A DNA stretch of 64,000 nt, from positions 3,812,853-3,876,852 of the forward strand of contig CP054936.1 of assembly GCA_013364255.1 (NCBI GenBank). The letters are read 5' to 3'. Numbering within the stretch: the first letter of the stretch is position 1; each line of letters starts with the position of its first letter. Shown here one piece after another: positions 18,281-29,000 of the stretch. This DNA is from Streptomyces seoulensis. Lineage in GTDB: Bacteria > Actinomycetota > Actinomycetes > Streptomycetales > Streptomycetaceae. Below the pieces are notes generated by a model. That model was given only the letters and a program-made list of their open reading frames with translations, made no database searches and was not told the DNA's origin. The position numbers and the translations under genes were made by a program.

Positions 18281-18850
18281 TCAGCGGGTGGGGGGCGCCG
18301 CGGGGACCGGCGGCCGGGAGTGTCCGGCGGAGGCCGAGGGGGCGGCGGCGCTGCCCTGCTCCAGGCCGGTGGAGGCGGGCGGCGGCATCTGGTCCCGGTC
18401 GCCGGAGGAGCCGCCCCGGTAGACCGCGGCGAAGGCCAGCGCGACCATGCCGACGCCCATCACCAGGGCGAGCACCCAGGCGACGGGACGGTGCCAGCGG
18501 ACCTGTTTGCCGAAGGTCCCGGGGCCGCCGTAGGGGCCGCCGCCGGGGACGTCGGGGTCGTCCAGGTCGTCGAAGTCGGGTTCGGGGCCGTAGCCGCCGC
18601 GGCCGTAGCCGTCGTCGTAGCGCTCGCCCCTCGCGTGGGCCCGGCGGGCCTCGGCCTCGGAGGCCTCGGCCCTGGCCTGCGCGGCGGCCAGGAGGCGTTC
18701 CACCGCGGTCGGCTCGTGGATCGCGGCCGCCCGGACGAAGGCCTCGTCGAAGACCACGGAGGCGAACTCTTCGTCCGACACCCCGCGGTCGTGGTCGTCG
18801 TCGGGCTCCCAGCCGTCAGGGAACGGCGTGCCCCCCACGTCCTCCGGCAC
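18281..18850 (-). CDS. One-TM protein with shared SVVFDE motif, paralogue B
   Basis: The 189-aa product has an acidic N-terminus with SVVFDEAFVRAA near residues 24-36, a Gly/Tyr/Asp-rich linker with GRGGYGPEPDFDDLDD, and one TM helix at about residues 128-150. A short Ser/Pro/Ala-rich outer tail follows. It shares the SVVFDExFVRAA segment with paralogue A, so both probably bind the same cytoplasmic partner. The GTG start lacks a strong ribosome site, and a start further upstream would overlap no known domain. By position it resembles SCO2584, recalled as an interactor of the spore wall complex. Confidence 0.75.
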   Translation of the reverse strand: MPEDVGGTPFPDGWEPDDDHDRGVSDEEFASVVFDEAFVRAAAIHEPTAVERLLAAAQARAEASEAEARRAHARGERYDDGYGRGGYGPEPDFDDLDDPDVPGGGPYGGPGTFGKQVRWHRPVAWVLALVMGVGMVALAFAAVYRGGSSGDRDQMPPPASTGLEQGSAAAPSASAGHSRPPVPAAPPTR

Positions 18851-18975
18851 AGACCCAGAGTAGACCTGGGGGGTCGGTTTGGGCAGACGGCCGGGACATT
18901 CATCCGCCTGCTGAGACGTGCTTCCACGCCCTCGCCGGCGGGGCCGTCCGGGGGACCCGGCCCGGCCCCGGGCGG

Positions 18976-20262
18976 TCAGCGCCGGATGTGCCCGTCGCCG
19001 GTGAGGATGTACTTCGTGCTGGTCAGCTCGGGCAGGCCCATCGGGCCGCGGGCGTGCAGCTTCTGCGTGGAGATGCCGATCTCCGCGCCGAAGCCGAACT
19101 GGCCGCCGTCGGTGAAGCGGGTGGAGGCGTTCACGGCGACCGTGGTGGAGTCGACCAGCTGGGTGAACCGGCGGGCGGCCTGCTGCGAGGTGGTGACGAT
19201 CGCCTCGGTGTGGCCGGAGGACCACAGCCGGATGTGCGCGACGGCCCGGTCCAGCGAGTCGACGACGGCGGCGGCGATGTCGTACGACAGGTACTCGGTG
19301 TCCCAGTCCTCCGGGGTGGCCTCGACGACGGTGGCGCGGGAGTCCTTGGCGTGGGCCATGACCCGCTCGTCGGCGTGCACGGTGACCCCGGCGTCGGCGA
19401 GCGCGTCCAGGGCGCGCGGCAGGAACTCGGCGGCGACGTCCTGGTGGACGAGGAGGGTCTCGGCGGCGTTGCAGACGCTGGGGCGCTGGGCCTTGGAGTT
19501 GACCAGGATGTCGACGGCCATGTCCAGGTCGGCCTGGGCGTCGACGTAGACGTGGCAGTTGCCGGTGCCGGTCTCGATGACCGGGACGGTGGACTCGCCC
19601 ACGACCGTGCGGATCAGCGAGGCGCCGCCGCGCGGGATCAGCACGTCGACCAGGCCGCGGGCGCGCATCAGCTCGCGCACGCTCTCCCGGCTCTCGCCGG
19701 GCACCAGCTGCACGGCGTCGGCGGGCAGTCCGGCGCCGCCGACCGCGTCGCGGATCACCCGGACCAGGGCGGTGTTGGACTCGTAGGCGGAGGCGGAGCC
19801 GCGCAGCAGCACCGCGTTGCCGGACTTCAGGCACAGGGCGGCGGCGTCGACGGTGACGTTGGGCCGGGCCTCGTAGATGATGCCGACCACGCCGAGCGGG
19901 ACGCGGACCTGGCGCAGGTCGAGCCCGTTGGGCAGGGTGGAGCCGCGGACCACCTCGCCGACCGGGTCGGGCAGCGCCACCACGTCGCGCACGTCGGCGG
20001 CGATCGCCCGCACCCGCTCCGGGGTGAGCGTGAGCCGGTCCACGATGGCCTCGCCGGTGCCGGCCGCGCGCGCCTTGGCGACGTCCTCGGCGTTGGCCTC
20101 GACGATCTCGCCGGTACGGACCTCCAGGGCGTCCGCGACCGCGAGGAGCGCGTCGTCCTTCTCGGCGCGCGGCAGCGGCGCGAGGTCGGCGGCGGCGGCC
20201 TTGGCCCGGTAGGCGGCCTGGGCGACCGGGGACATCGAGTCGTACGGCGAGAGCGTGGTCAT
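18976..20262 (-). CDS. proA: Gamma-glutamyl phosphate reductase
   Basis: ProA reduces gamma-glutamyl phosphate to glutamate semialdehyde with NADPH, the second step of proline synthesis. The 428-aa protein has the aldehyde-dehydrogenase-like fold; the catalytic Cys lies in the stretch RPSVCNAAETLL, and the family signature VPVIETGTGNCHVYVD is present. Length is standard. proB lies upstream in the same orientation, separated by a hypothetical gene, so this may still be one transcription unit. Confidence 0.97.
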   Translation of the reverse strand: MTTLSPYDSMSPVAQAAYRAKAAAADLAPLPRAEKDDALLAVADALEVRTGEIVEANAEDVAKARAAGTGEAIVDRLTLTPERVRAIAADVRDVVALPDPVGEVVRGSTLPNGLDLRQVRVPLGVVGIIYEARPNVTVDAAALCLKSGNAVLLRGSASAYESNTALVRVIRDAVGGAGLPADAVQLVPGESRESVRELMRARGLVDVLIPRGGASLIRTVVGESTVPVIETGTGNCHVYVDAQADLDMAVDILVNSKAQRPSVCNAAETLLVHQDVAAEFLPRALDALADAGVTVHADERVMAHAKDSRATVVEATPEDWDTEYLSYDIAAAVVDSLDRAVAHIRLWSSGHTEAIVTTSQQAARRFTQLVDSTTVAVNASTRFTDGGQFGFGAEIGISTQKLHARGPMGLPELTSTKYILTGDGHIRR

Positions 20263-20306
20263 GGGGGAAGGGTAGTTCGCCGCGCCCGGCCCTCCACCGG
20301 GCGTTC

Positions 20307-20360
20307 CACACCCCGAGACACCCCGATACGCCGCGAGACGTCCCGAGACACCCCGAGCCG
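20307..20360. repeat. Short imperfect repeats upstream of proA
   Basis: The units CCGAGACACCCCG and close variants recur about four times between proA and the hypothetical gene. No start, operator or terminator is obvious in them. Confidence 0.4.
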
Positions 20361-20392
20361 GGCCGAACGGGGTGGAAGCGGTCCGGAGCGGG

Positions 20393-20998
20393 TCAGAAGG
20401 GGTGGACGCCGACCGGGGTGGCCGGGGGCGGACCGTAGCCCTCGGCGAGGCGCTGGTGGTAGGTGTCGCGGTCGACGACCTCCAGGCCGACGATCTCCCA
20501 GGGCGGCAGCTGGGCGGTGCGCCGGTGCTCGCCCCACAGGCGCAGCGCGACGGCGGCGGCGTCGTGCAGGTCGCGGGCCTCCTCCCAGTAGCGAACCTCG
20601 GCGTGGTCGCCGGCGTAGCGGCTGGTCAGCAGGAAGGGGTGGTCGTGGGCGAGCTGCTCCAGACCGCGCCGGACCTCCTGGACCGGGGTGCGGGCGCCGG
20701 AGACCCGCAGGGTGATGTGCCACAGCCGGGGCAGCTCGGCCGGCTGGGCGCGTCCGTCGGGCGCCGCGCCCGGCGCGTGCGTCGTCCCGCCCGGCGCACG
20801 CACCGTCCCGCCCGGCGCGCACGCCTCCCGTCCGGCCTCCCCGGCGCGCTCCTGGTCGCGCGGGTCCCCGGCGTCGTGCTCCTTGTCGTAGCGGTCGCCG
20901 GCCGCCACGCTGGTCAGGGCGCGCTCCCCGCCGGTCGTACGCGAGGGGGACCCGCCGGCACCACCGCGGGACGCCGCCCCAGGGCGTACTCGTCTCAC
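20393..20998 (-). CDS. Conserved hypothetical protein between proB and proA
   Basis: The 201-aa product has a low-complexity N-terminal half (Gly, Arg, Ala, Pro, to about residue 85) and a folded C-terminal domain of about 115 residues with LWHITLRVSGARTPVQEV, then helices and strands that resemble a small ferredoxin-like fold. GTG 20998 is preceded by AAGGAGG at five bases, which fixes the start. I know of it only as a conserved streptomycete protein of unknown role at this locus. Confidence 0.75.
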   Translation of the reverse strand: MRRVRPGAASRGGAGGSPSRTTGGERALTSVAAGDRYDKEHDAGDPRDQERAGEAGREACAPGGTVRAPGGTTHAPGAAPDGRAQPAELPRLWHITLRVSGARTPVQEVRRGLEQLAHDHPFLLTSRYAGDHAEVRYWEEARDLHDAAAVALRLWGEHRRTAQLPPWEIVGLEVVDRDTYHQRLAEGYGPPPATPVGVHPF

Positions 20999-21131
20999 GA
21001 CGGCCTCCTTCACCCAGTGCCCGTGCGGAATGTGTCCCTCGGACAAAGTGCAGCAGCCCGCACGGCTTCATGGGGCGGTTTTACGGAACGTCCCCGCATT
21101 CCTCGCCCGGCCGCCCGGACGTTTCGGGGCA

Positions 21132-22283
21132 TTACGGCTCCAGGACCACCAGACCGTCCCTGTGTACGACCTCGCGTTCGTACGCCGGTCCGAGTTCGCG
21201 GGCCAGCTCGCGGGTGGAGCGGCCGATCAGCCGGGGGATCTCCTTGGCGTCGAAGTTGACGAGGCCGCGGGCGACCGCGCGCCCCCGTCCGTCGCGCAGC
21301 TCGACCGGGTCGCCCGCGGTGAACTCGCCCTCGACGGCCGCGATGCCGGCCGGCAGCAGCGACCTGCGGTCCTCGACGACGGCGCGGACCGCCCCGTCGT
21401 CGAGGGTGAGCGAGCCCTGCGGGGTGGAGGCGTGCTGGAGCCAGAGCAGCCGGTCGGCGGAGCGCTTGCCGGTGGGGTGGAAGTAGGTGCCGGTGTCGCC
21501 GCCGGACAGCGCGTCGGCGGCGTGGACGGCGCTGGTGAGCACCACCGGGATGCCGGCGGCGGCGGCGATGCGGGCGGCCTCGACCTTGGTGGCCATGCCG
21601 CCGGTGCCGACGCCGGCCTTGCCCGCGCTGCCGATCTCGACGCCGGCCAGATCGGCGGGGCCGCGCACCTGGGCTATCCGCGAGGTGCCGGGCCTGCTGG
21701 GGTCGCCGTCGTAGACGCCGTCGACGTCGGAGAGCAGGACGAGCAGGTCGGCGTGGACGAGGTGGGCGACGAGGGCGGCGAGGCGGTCGTTGTCGCCGAA
21801 GCGGATCTCGTCGGTGGCGACGGTGTCGTTCTCGTTGACGACCGGCAGGGCGCCCATCGCCAGAAGCTTGTCCAGGGTGCGCGAGGCGTTGCGGTGGTGG
21901 GCGCGGCGGCTGGTGTCGTCGCCGGTCAGCAGCACCTGGCCGACGCGGACGCCGTAGCGGGCGAAGGAGGCGGTGTAGCGGGCCACCAGCAGGCCCTGGC
22001 CGACGCTGGCCGCGGCCTGCTGGCGGGCGAGGTCCTTGGGACGGCGGCGCAGGCCGAGCGGGGCGAGTCCGGCGGCGATGGCGCCGGAGGAGACGAGGAC
22101 GACCTCCTTGGCTCCCCCGGCACGGCACTTGGCGAGCACGTCCACCAGCGCGTCCACGCGGTCGGCGTCCAGGCCGCCGGCCGCGGTGGTCAGCGACGAG
22201 GAGCCCACCTTGACGACGATCCTGCGGGCCTCGACCACCGGCTGCCTGACGGCCGCCGCCTCACCCTGCCTTGCCCCTGCCAC
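21132..22283 (-). CDS. proB: Glutamate 5-kinase
   Basis: ProB phosphorylates the gamma-carboxylate of glutamate, the first and feedback-regulated step of proline synthesis. The 383-aa protein has the amino-acid kinase domain (about residues 18-265) with VVKVGSSSLT at the start and NENDTVATDEIRFGDND in the active site, and a C-terminal PUA domain (about 290-370). The GTG start is preceded by AGGAC. In streptomycetes proB usually follows obgE; here a glycosyltransferase island intervenes. Confidence 0.97.
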   Translation of the reverse strand: MAGARQGEAAAVRQPVVEARRIVVKVGSSSLTTAAGGLDADRVDALVDVLAKCRAGGAKEVVLVSSGAIAAGLAPLGLRRRPKDLARQQAAASVGQGLLVARYTASFARYGVRVGQVLLTGDDTSRRAHHRNASRTLDKLLAMGALPVVNENDTVATDEIRFGDNDRLAALVAHLVHADLLVLLSDVDGVYDGDPSRPGTSRIAQVRGPADLAGVEIGSAGKAGVGTGGMATKVEAARIAAAAGIPVVLTSAVHAADALSGGDTGTYFHPTGKRSADRLLWLQHASTPQGSLTLDDGAVRAVVEDRRSLLPAGIAAVEGEFTAGDPVELRDGRGRAVARGLVNFDAKEIPRLIGRSTRELARELGPAYEREVVHRDGLVVLEP

Positions 22284-22492
22284 CTTGTCCTCTGTCCCTC
22301 GCGTCGCCCCGGCCGCCGCACCGGCAGTCCACGCCGAATCTACGCGAAGAGGGCGGGCCGACGCCCGTCCGTTTCAGCCACCGGACCGGGGGGCGCGCCG
22401 GCGGCGTGCCCCGCGGCTTCCGCCACCGGACCAGGGGTATGCCAGCGGCGCGCCGGCGGGTCGGCGAGGCGCGCCGGCGGTGTGCGCGGGGC

Positions 22493-23464
22493 TCAGCCGT
22501 GGCGGTGGCGCCAGCCCTGCCAGGCGGAGTCGATCATCTCGTCCAGGCCGTGCCGGGCGCTCCAGCCCAGTTCCGCGCGGATGCGGTCGGCCGAGGCGAC
22601 CACCCGTGCCGGGTCGCCGGGGCGGCGGTCGGCCACCTCCGGGACGACGGTCTCGTTGCCGGTCGCCTTGAGGATGCGGTCCACCATCTCGCGCACCGAA
22701 CTGCCCTCACCGCGCCCGATGTTGAGGACGAGCGAGGTGCCCTCGGGGGCGCCGGCCAGGTGCCGGGCGGCCGCCAGGTGGGCGGAGGCGATGTCCTGGA
22801 CGTGGATGTAGTCGCGCACGCAGGTGCCGTCCGGCGTGGCGTAGTCGTCGCCGAAGACGCGGGGCGCCTCGCCGGCCTCCAGGCGCTCGAACACCATGGG
22901 GATGAGGTTGTAGGCCCCGGAGTCGGACAGCTCCGGGGTGGCGGCGCCGGCCACGTTGAAGTAGCGCAGGGCGGCGGCCTTCAGGCCGTGCGCCCGCGCG
23001 GCGGCCGCGATCAGCCACTCGCCGATCAGCTTCGTCTCGCCGTAGGGGCTCATCGGCAGGCAGGGGGTGTCCTCGGTGACGAGGTCCACGTCCGGCATGC
23101 CGTACACGGCGGCCGAGGAGGAGAAGACGAGCCGGTCGGCGCCGGTGGCGGTCATGGCCTCCAGCAGGGTCTGCAGACCGGTGACGTTCTCCCGGTAGTA
23201 GTGCAGGGGCCGCTCGACCGACTCCCCCACCTGCTTCTTGGCGGCGATGTGCACGACGCCGTCGACGCCGTGCTCGCGCAGGGTGCGCTCCAGCAGGGGG
23301 CCGTCGAGCACGCTGCCCACGACCAGCGGGACGCCCTCGGGAACGCGGTCGGCCGCGCCGGTCGACAGGTCGTCGTACACGACCACGCTCTCGCCGCCCT
23401 CGGTCAGGGCGCGCACCACATGCGCGCCGATGTACCCGGCGCCCCCCGTGACCAGCCAGCTCAT
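22493..23464 (-). CDS. galE: UDP-glucose 4-epimerase
   Basis: The 323-aa protein is a short-chain dehydrogenase with the NAD motif GGAGYIGAHV at residues 7-16, catalytic SSSAAVYG and YGETK, and the GalE-type C-terminal end GWSARHGLDE. It converts UDP-glucose and UDP-galactose and, in some members, the N-acetyl forms. It is divergent from the first GT2-TagF gene across a 340-base promoter region. Its likely job here is to supply UDP-galactose or UDP-GalNAc to the glycopolymer made by the neighbours. GAGGAGG precedes the ATG. Confidence 0.93.
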   Translation of the reverse strand: MSWLVTGGAGYIGAHVVRALTEGGESVVVYDDLSTGAADRVPEGVPLVVGSVLDGPLLERTLREHGVDGVVHIAAKKQVGESVERPLHYYRENVTGLQTLLEAMTATGADRLVFSSSAAVYGMPDVDLVTEDTPCLPMSPYGETKLIGEWLIAAAARAHGLKAAALRYFNVAGAATPELSDSGAYNLIPMVFERLEAGEAPRVFGDDYATPDGTCVRDYIHVQDIASAHLAAARHLAGAPEGTSLVLNIGRGEGSSVREMVDRILKATGNETVVPEVADRRPGDPARVVASADRIRAELGWSARHGLDEMIDSAWQGWRHRHG

Positions 23465-23804
23465 CCTCGTGCCTCCTCGGTCCGTGTCACATTCGTGTCA
23501 CCCGGAAGCACCCTTGTTGATGCCCGGCGGAAAATCGAGTCCGACATACGGGTACAACCCTCCGCATATCGGACCGGCGTGACTGTGAGGAAGTTCTCCA
23601 CATCGCCGGGAAAGGCGCAATTGCCGTCGCCCCAGGGGCTTTCCGGGCAGGTCCCGACCTTCCGCGAACGCAGAACGCGGCCCACACTAACTTCAGGTGA
23701 ATCCTTTACGCTGATGCGGCCAGCGCACTTCAGGTCCGTCGGCGGGCGGAGCGCACCGGCTCACCCCACACTCGCGTGATCGGTCCTCGGAACAGGTTGT
23801 AAGG
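23465..23804. promoter_or_regulatory. galE / glycosyltransferase divergent promoter region
   Basis: No gene is visible in these 340 bases, which are lower in GC than most of the window. The nine-base sequence ACTTCAGGT occurs twice in the same orientation (23690-23698 and 23727-23735), 37 bases apart, in the part facing the plus-strand glycosyltransferase gene. A GTGTCA pair occurs near 23482-23500 close to galE. These are candidate binding sites, with no known regulator assigned. Confidence 0.4.
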
Positions 23805-26036
23805 ATGCCCAGACTCTCTCTCGTCGTCCCCGTGTACAAGGTTCAGGGCTATCTCGCCGAGTGCCTGGAATCCGTCCTCGGGCAGGACTTCACGGACTTC
23901 GAGGTCATCGCGGTCGACGACTGCTCTCCGGATGGTTCGGGCGCCATTCTCGATCAGTACGCGGAACGCGACCCCCGCGTTCATGTGATTCACCTCACGG
24001 AAAACGTGGGGCTGGGGCGCGCGCGCAACGCGGGACTGGAAAAGGCGGAAGGCGATTACCTTCTGTTCCTGGACAGTGACGACACGTTGTCCGACGGCGC
24101 GCTGCGGGCGATATCCGAGCGTCTGGAGGCGACCGGCGATCCCGAGATACTCGTGTACGACTACGCCCGCACCTATTGGGACGGCCGTGTCCGCCCCAAC
24201 CAGCGGGCGGACCTGCTGCGCCGCACCGGCCCCGAGGTCTTCCCCCTCGCCGACCGGCCGCAGCTGCTGGACCTGCTCCAGATCGTGTGGAACAAGGTCT
24301 ACCGCCGCGACTTCGTCGCCCGCCACGACCTTACCTTCCCGCCGGGGTACTACGAGGACGCCCCCTGGACGTTCTGCTCCCTGATCAGCGCCGAGCGCAT
24401 CGCCGTACTGGACCGGGTGTGCGTGCTGTACCGGCAGCGGCGCGAGGGCGGCAACATCCTCAAGACCCGCAGCCGCAAGCACTTCGACGTCTTCGACCAG
24501 TACCGCCGGGTCTTCGACTTCCTCGACGCCCGCCCCGAACTCGCCGCCTGGCGCGCGCCGCTGTTCCGCAAGATGGTCGACCACTACCTGACCGTCCTGG
24601 AGCGCCCCGACCGCCTGCCGCACGACGCGCGCGCCGAGTTCTTCCACCGCGCCGCCGCCGACTACCGCGCCCGGCTGCCCGAGGGCTTCCAGCGGCCCGC
24701 CGGCGGCCGCGGCCACAAGTACGGGATGATGGAGCGCGACGCGTACACCGCGATGGCCGGCGCCACCGCCGCCGTCAAGCTCCGCCAGACCGTCAGGACG
24801 CGCACCCGGACGGCCATCAACCGCTCCAAGCGCGGCGCGATGGGCGTCTTCTACCAGTCGCAGCTGCGGCTGCCGCTGGACGAGGACCTGGCGCTGTTCT
24901 CCGCCTACTGGAGCCGCAGCGTCTCCTGCAACCCGGCGGCCGTCGACGCCGAACTGGCCCGCCTCGCCCCGCACATGCGCCGGGTGTGGGCGCTGCGCCC
25001 GGAGGCCGCCGAGCGGGCCCCCAAGGGCGTGGAGATCGTCCGGGTGGGCTCCAAGGAGTACTGGTCGGCCCTGGCCCGCGCCAAGTACCTCGTCAACAAC
25101 GTGAACTTCGCCGACAACGTGGTCAAGCGCGAGGGCCAGGTGCACCTCCAGACCCACCACGGCACCCCGCTCAAGACCATGGGCCTGGACCAGCGCAAGT
25201 ACCCCGCCTCCACGGACATGGACTTCGACAAGCTGCTGGAGCGCTGCGACCGCTGGGACTACAGCGTCAGCTCCAACCGGTTCTCCACCGCCGTGTGGGA
25301 GCGGGTCTACCCGTGCTCGTACGTCTCCCTGGAGACCGGCTACCCGCGCAACGACGTCCTGGTCAACGCCACCTTTGACGACGTGCGCCGCGCCCGCGCC
25401 GCGCTCGGCCTCGCCGACGGCGCCAAGGCGTTCCTCTACATGCCGACCCACCGCGAGTACCAGCCCGGGTTCACCCCCAGCCTGGACCTCGCCCGCCTTG
25501 CCGACGAGCTGGGCCCGGACGTCACCCTGATGGTGCGCGGCCACTACTTCTACGGCGGCTCCCCGCACGTGGCCGAGCTGCGCCGCAGCGGCCGGATCGT
25601 CGACGTGTCCGGCCACGCCCGGGTGGAGGAGCTGTACCTCGCCGCGGACGCGCTGATCACGGACTACTCCTCCGCGATGTTCGACTACGCCGTCCTGGAC
25701 CGGCCGATCATCGTCTTCGCCCCGGACTGGGACATCTACTCCGCCGTCCGCGGCACCTACTTCAACCTGCTCCAGGAGCCGCCGGGCGCCGTGGCCACCT
25801 CGCAGGCCGAGCTGATCAGGCTGCTCGCGGCCGACGAGTACGACGACGCGGACGTCGCCCGGCGCCGCGCGGCCTTCCGGCGCCGGTTCTGCGAATTCGA
25901 CGACGGGCGTGCGGCCGAACGCGTGGTGCGGCGCGTCTTCCTCGGCGAGAGCACCCCGCTGCCCATCGTGCCGTTCGCCGAGCGCACCCACGCACCGACC
26001 CCTGCCCAGGCGCTCGAACTGGTCGAGCGGGCCTGA
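23805..26036 (+). CDS. GT2 glycosyltransferase fused to CDP-glycerol glycerophosphotransferase-like domain
   Basis: The 743-aa protein joins two domains. Residues 1-~260 form a GT-A glycosyltransferase (LSVVVP-like opening, VDDCSPDGSG, and DSDD as the DxD metal motif). Residues ~350-715 resemble TagF-type phosphotransferases, with HLQTHHGTPLKTMG and the signature LITDYSSAMFDYA near residues 620-632. TagF enzymes transfer glycerol- or polyol-phosphate to a growing wall polymer, and hexose-phosphate transfer is also possible. Such a fusion would add a sugar and a phosphate unit. It is followed after 27 bases by a larger homologue. Confidence 0.88.
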   Translation: MPRLSLVVPVYKVQGYLAECLESVLGQDFTDFEVIAVDDCSPDGSGAILDQYAERDPRVHVIHLTENVGLGRARNAGLEKAEGDYLLFLDSDDTLSDGALRAISERLEATGDPEILVYDYARTYWDGRVRPNQRADLLRRTGPEVFPLADRPQLLDLLQIVWNKVYRRDFVARHDLTFPPGYYEDAPWTFCSLISAERIAVLDRVCVLYRQRREGGNILKTRSRKHFDVFDQYRRVFDFLDARPELAAWRAPLFRKMVDHYLTVLERPDRLPHDARAEFFHRAAADYRARLPEGFQRPAGGRGHKYGMMERDAYTAMAGATAAVKLRQTVRTRTRTAINRSKRGAMGVFYQSQLRLPLDEDLALFSAYWSRSVSCNPAAVDAELARLAPHMRRVWALRPEAAERAPKGVEIVRVGSKEYWSALARAKYLVNNVNFADNVVKREGQVHLQTHHGTPLKTMGLDQRKYPASTDMDFDKLLERCDRWDYSVSSNRFSTAVWERVYPCSYVSLETGYPRNDVLVNATFDDVRRARAALGLADGAKAFLYMPTHREYQPGFTPSLDLARLADELGPDVTLMVRGHYFYGGSPHVAELRRSGRIVDVSGHARVEELYLAADALITDYSSAMFDYAVLDRPIIVFAPDWDIYSAVRGTYFNLLQEPPGAVATSQAELIRLLAADEYDDADVARRRAAFRRRFCEFDDGRAAERVVRRVFLGESTPLPIVPFAERTHAPTPAQALELVERA

Positions 26037-26063
26037 CCCTTCGAAAAGGAGATCCACCCAGCC

Positions 26064-29000
26064 ATGGCCCCTCGGCTCAGTGTCATCGTGCCCATGTACG
26101 ACGTGGAGCACTATCTGCCGGCCTGCCTCGACTCGCTGGCGGCGCAGACGTTCCAGGACTACGAGATCCTGATGGTGGACGACGGCTCACCGGACGACTC
26201 CGCGGCGATAGCCGAGACCTACGCGCGGCGCGACCCCCGCTTCAAACTGATCCGCAAGGAGAACGGAGGTCTCGGGGCCGCCCGCAACACCGGCATCGCG
26301 CACATGGCCCCCGAGGCGGAGTTCGTCACCTTCGTCGACAGCGACGACCTGATCCCGCCCGACGCGTACCGCCTGATGGTGGGCAGCCTGGACGAGACCG
26401 GCTCCGACTTCGCCACCGGCAACGTGTGGCACCTCAAGGGCGAGAAGTCCTGGCAGGTGCCGCTGATGCGGATGCTGGCCGGCGAGGCCCGCCAGCGCAC
26501 CCACATATCCCGCCACGCCAAGCTCGTCGCCGACCGGATCGCCTGCAACAAGGTGTTCCGCCGCACCTTCTGGGAGAAGAACGGCTTCGCCTTCCCCGAG
26601 GGCCGCCTGTACGAGGACACCCCCGTCACGATGCGGGCGCACTACCTCGCCGAGGCCGTCGACGTCATCTCCGAGCCCTGCTACTACTGGCGGCTGCGCG
26701 AGGGCGAGTCCGCGCCCTCGATCACGCAGCGCCGCACCGACCCGGCCGGCGTCCGCGACCGCGTCACCTCCGTGCTGGAGATCAGCGACTTCCTCGGCAA
26801 GCAGTCCGGCGAGACCTTCGCCCGCCTCAAGCACGAGTACGACACCCGCGTCCTCAAGGACGACCTGCGCCTGTTCCTGAACGTCGTGCCCGACGGCGAC
26901 GAGGAGTACCGCGCCGAGTTCCTGCGCTCGGCCAACCGCTTCCTGGACCACATCGACCCCAAGGTCGTCATGGCGCTGCCCGCCCAGCTGCGCGTGCAGT
27001 GGCTGCTGGTGCGCAAGCACCAGCTGGACGAGCTGATCACCCTGCTGGCCGGCCAGCGGCGCCGCGAGAGCGTCGAGGTCAGCGGCCTGGTCCGCAAGTA
27101 CGCCTCCTTCCCCTCGCTCGCCGACGCCGAACTGGACTTCCCGCGCAAGGCGCTGCGCATCGACCCGGACCTCACGATGCGCGCCCCGCTGCGCGAGATC
27201 ACCTGGTCCGACGGCAAGCTGCTGCTGTCCGGCATCGCCTGGATCGACAAGATCGACCTGCCCTCCAAGCGGTCCTCCGTGAAGATCCTCCAGCTGCGCA
27301 AGGACAAGTCCCGGCGCCGCATCGTGCTGTCCGCGAAGAACGTGGAGCGCCCCGAGGCCACCACCGACACCAGCCAGGACCGCTACAACTACGACTGGGC
27401 CGGCTGGGAGGCCGCCGTCGACCCGGCGAAGCTGCGCAAGGGCGGCGAGTGGCAGGAGGGCCTGTGGCACGTGGGCCTCGGCCTGTACGCCTCCGGCCTG
27501 GTGCGCCGCGCCGCCGTGCAGTCCAGCGGCGGCGCCGACTGCAACTTCCCGCCCTACCAGTGGCTCAGCTCCGACTTCCGGCTGCTGCCCGCCATCGAGC
27601 GCGGCGCGCTCAAGCTGCGGGTGGAGAAGGTCCGGGCGCTGATCACCGGACGCGTCCTGGAAGGCGACCTGCTGAAGGTCAGCGGTGAGATCCGGGTGCC
27701 GCTCGCCGCCGGCGAGCAGGTGGTGCTGCGGGTCAAGAACCAGAAGGGCGCCGAGGTCCACGAGTACCCGGTGGCCCTCACCGAGCAGGGCGGCGCCCGC
27801 CGCTTCACCGTCGGGGTCCCGGTCGCCGACGTGGCGCTGGTCTTCCACGACGGCGTCGACGCCAAGGCCCAGCCGGAGAACCGCGTCTGGTCCACCGCCC
27901 TGATCGCCCGCGGCCCGCAGGGCGAGGAGCGCCAGTTCAGCACGGTGATGCAGGAGGGCCTGGCCGACGCCCGGTACAACCTGCCCGCCGCGCTGGGCGA
28001 GGGGGCCGCGCTGTGCGAGGTCGCCGTGGTCGCCGGCCACAACGGCTACCTGAAGTTCGCCGGCCGCACCCGGCGCGCCACCATCGACCGCGTCGGCCTC
28101 CAGGACGGCCGCATCACCGTCGCCGGGCACACCGACCCCGAGCTCACCGGGGCCCGGTTCCTGCTCAAGCCGCGCTCCCGCTTCGAGGAGCGGTTCGTCG
28201 ACGCCCGCTGGTTCGAGGACGGCCGTTTCGAGGTCGCCTTCGACCCCTCGATGCTCGGCGGCAACGGCGACGTCCCGCTGCGCGCGGGCCGCTGGAACCT
28301 CTTCCTGCGGCCGTCCGACGGCCAGGCGCCCGACGTCCCGTTCGTCACCGACCGGCTCGCCGCCGCCCAGTTCCCGCTGCGCGCCGAGCTGAACGGGCGC
28401 CGCTACTGGCTGGAGAACCGCTGGGCGGACTTCCCCCAGCTCAACTGCCGCTCCGAACTCGACGACCTGGAGCGCGGCCCGTACCGGCAGAAGCAGCTGC
28501 GCCGCGAGCTGTACGAGCCGCTGCGCCGCGAGCCGCTGAAGGACCAGGTCTTCTACCTCAGCTACAACGGCAAGCAGTTCTCCGACAGCCCGCGCGCGAT
28601 GTACGAGGAGCTGATCTCCCGGGGCGCGAAGCTGAAGCACCTGTGGGCCGTGCGCGACGGACAGGTGCTGCTGCCCGAGGGCGTGGAGCGGGTGCGGATG
28701 TGGGGGCGCGAGTGGTACGAGGCGCTGGCCTCCAGCCGCTACATCGTCACCAACGGCCACCTGCCGGACTGGATCGAGCGGCGGCCCGGCCAGGTCATCG
28801 TGCAGACCTGGCATGGCACGATGCTGAAGAAGATCGGCCACGACATCGACACCCTGCACTTCGACCGCCGCTACCAGGAGAAGCTGGCGCTGGAGGCGAA
28901 GCAGTGGAGCATGGTCGTCTCCTCCAACCGCTTCAGCACCCCGATCCTCAAGCGCGCCTTCTCCTACGACGGTGAGATCCTGGAGGCCGGCTACCCGCGC

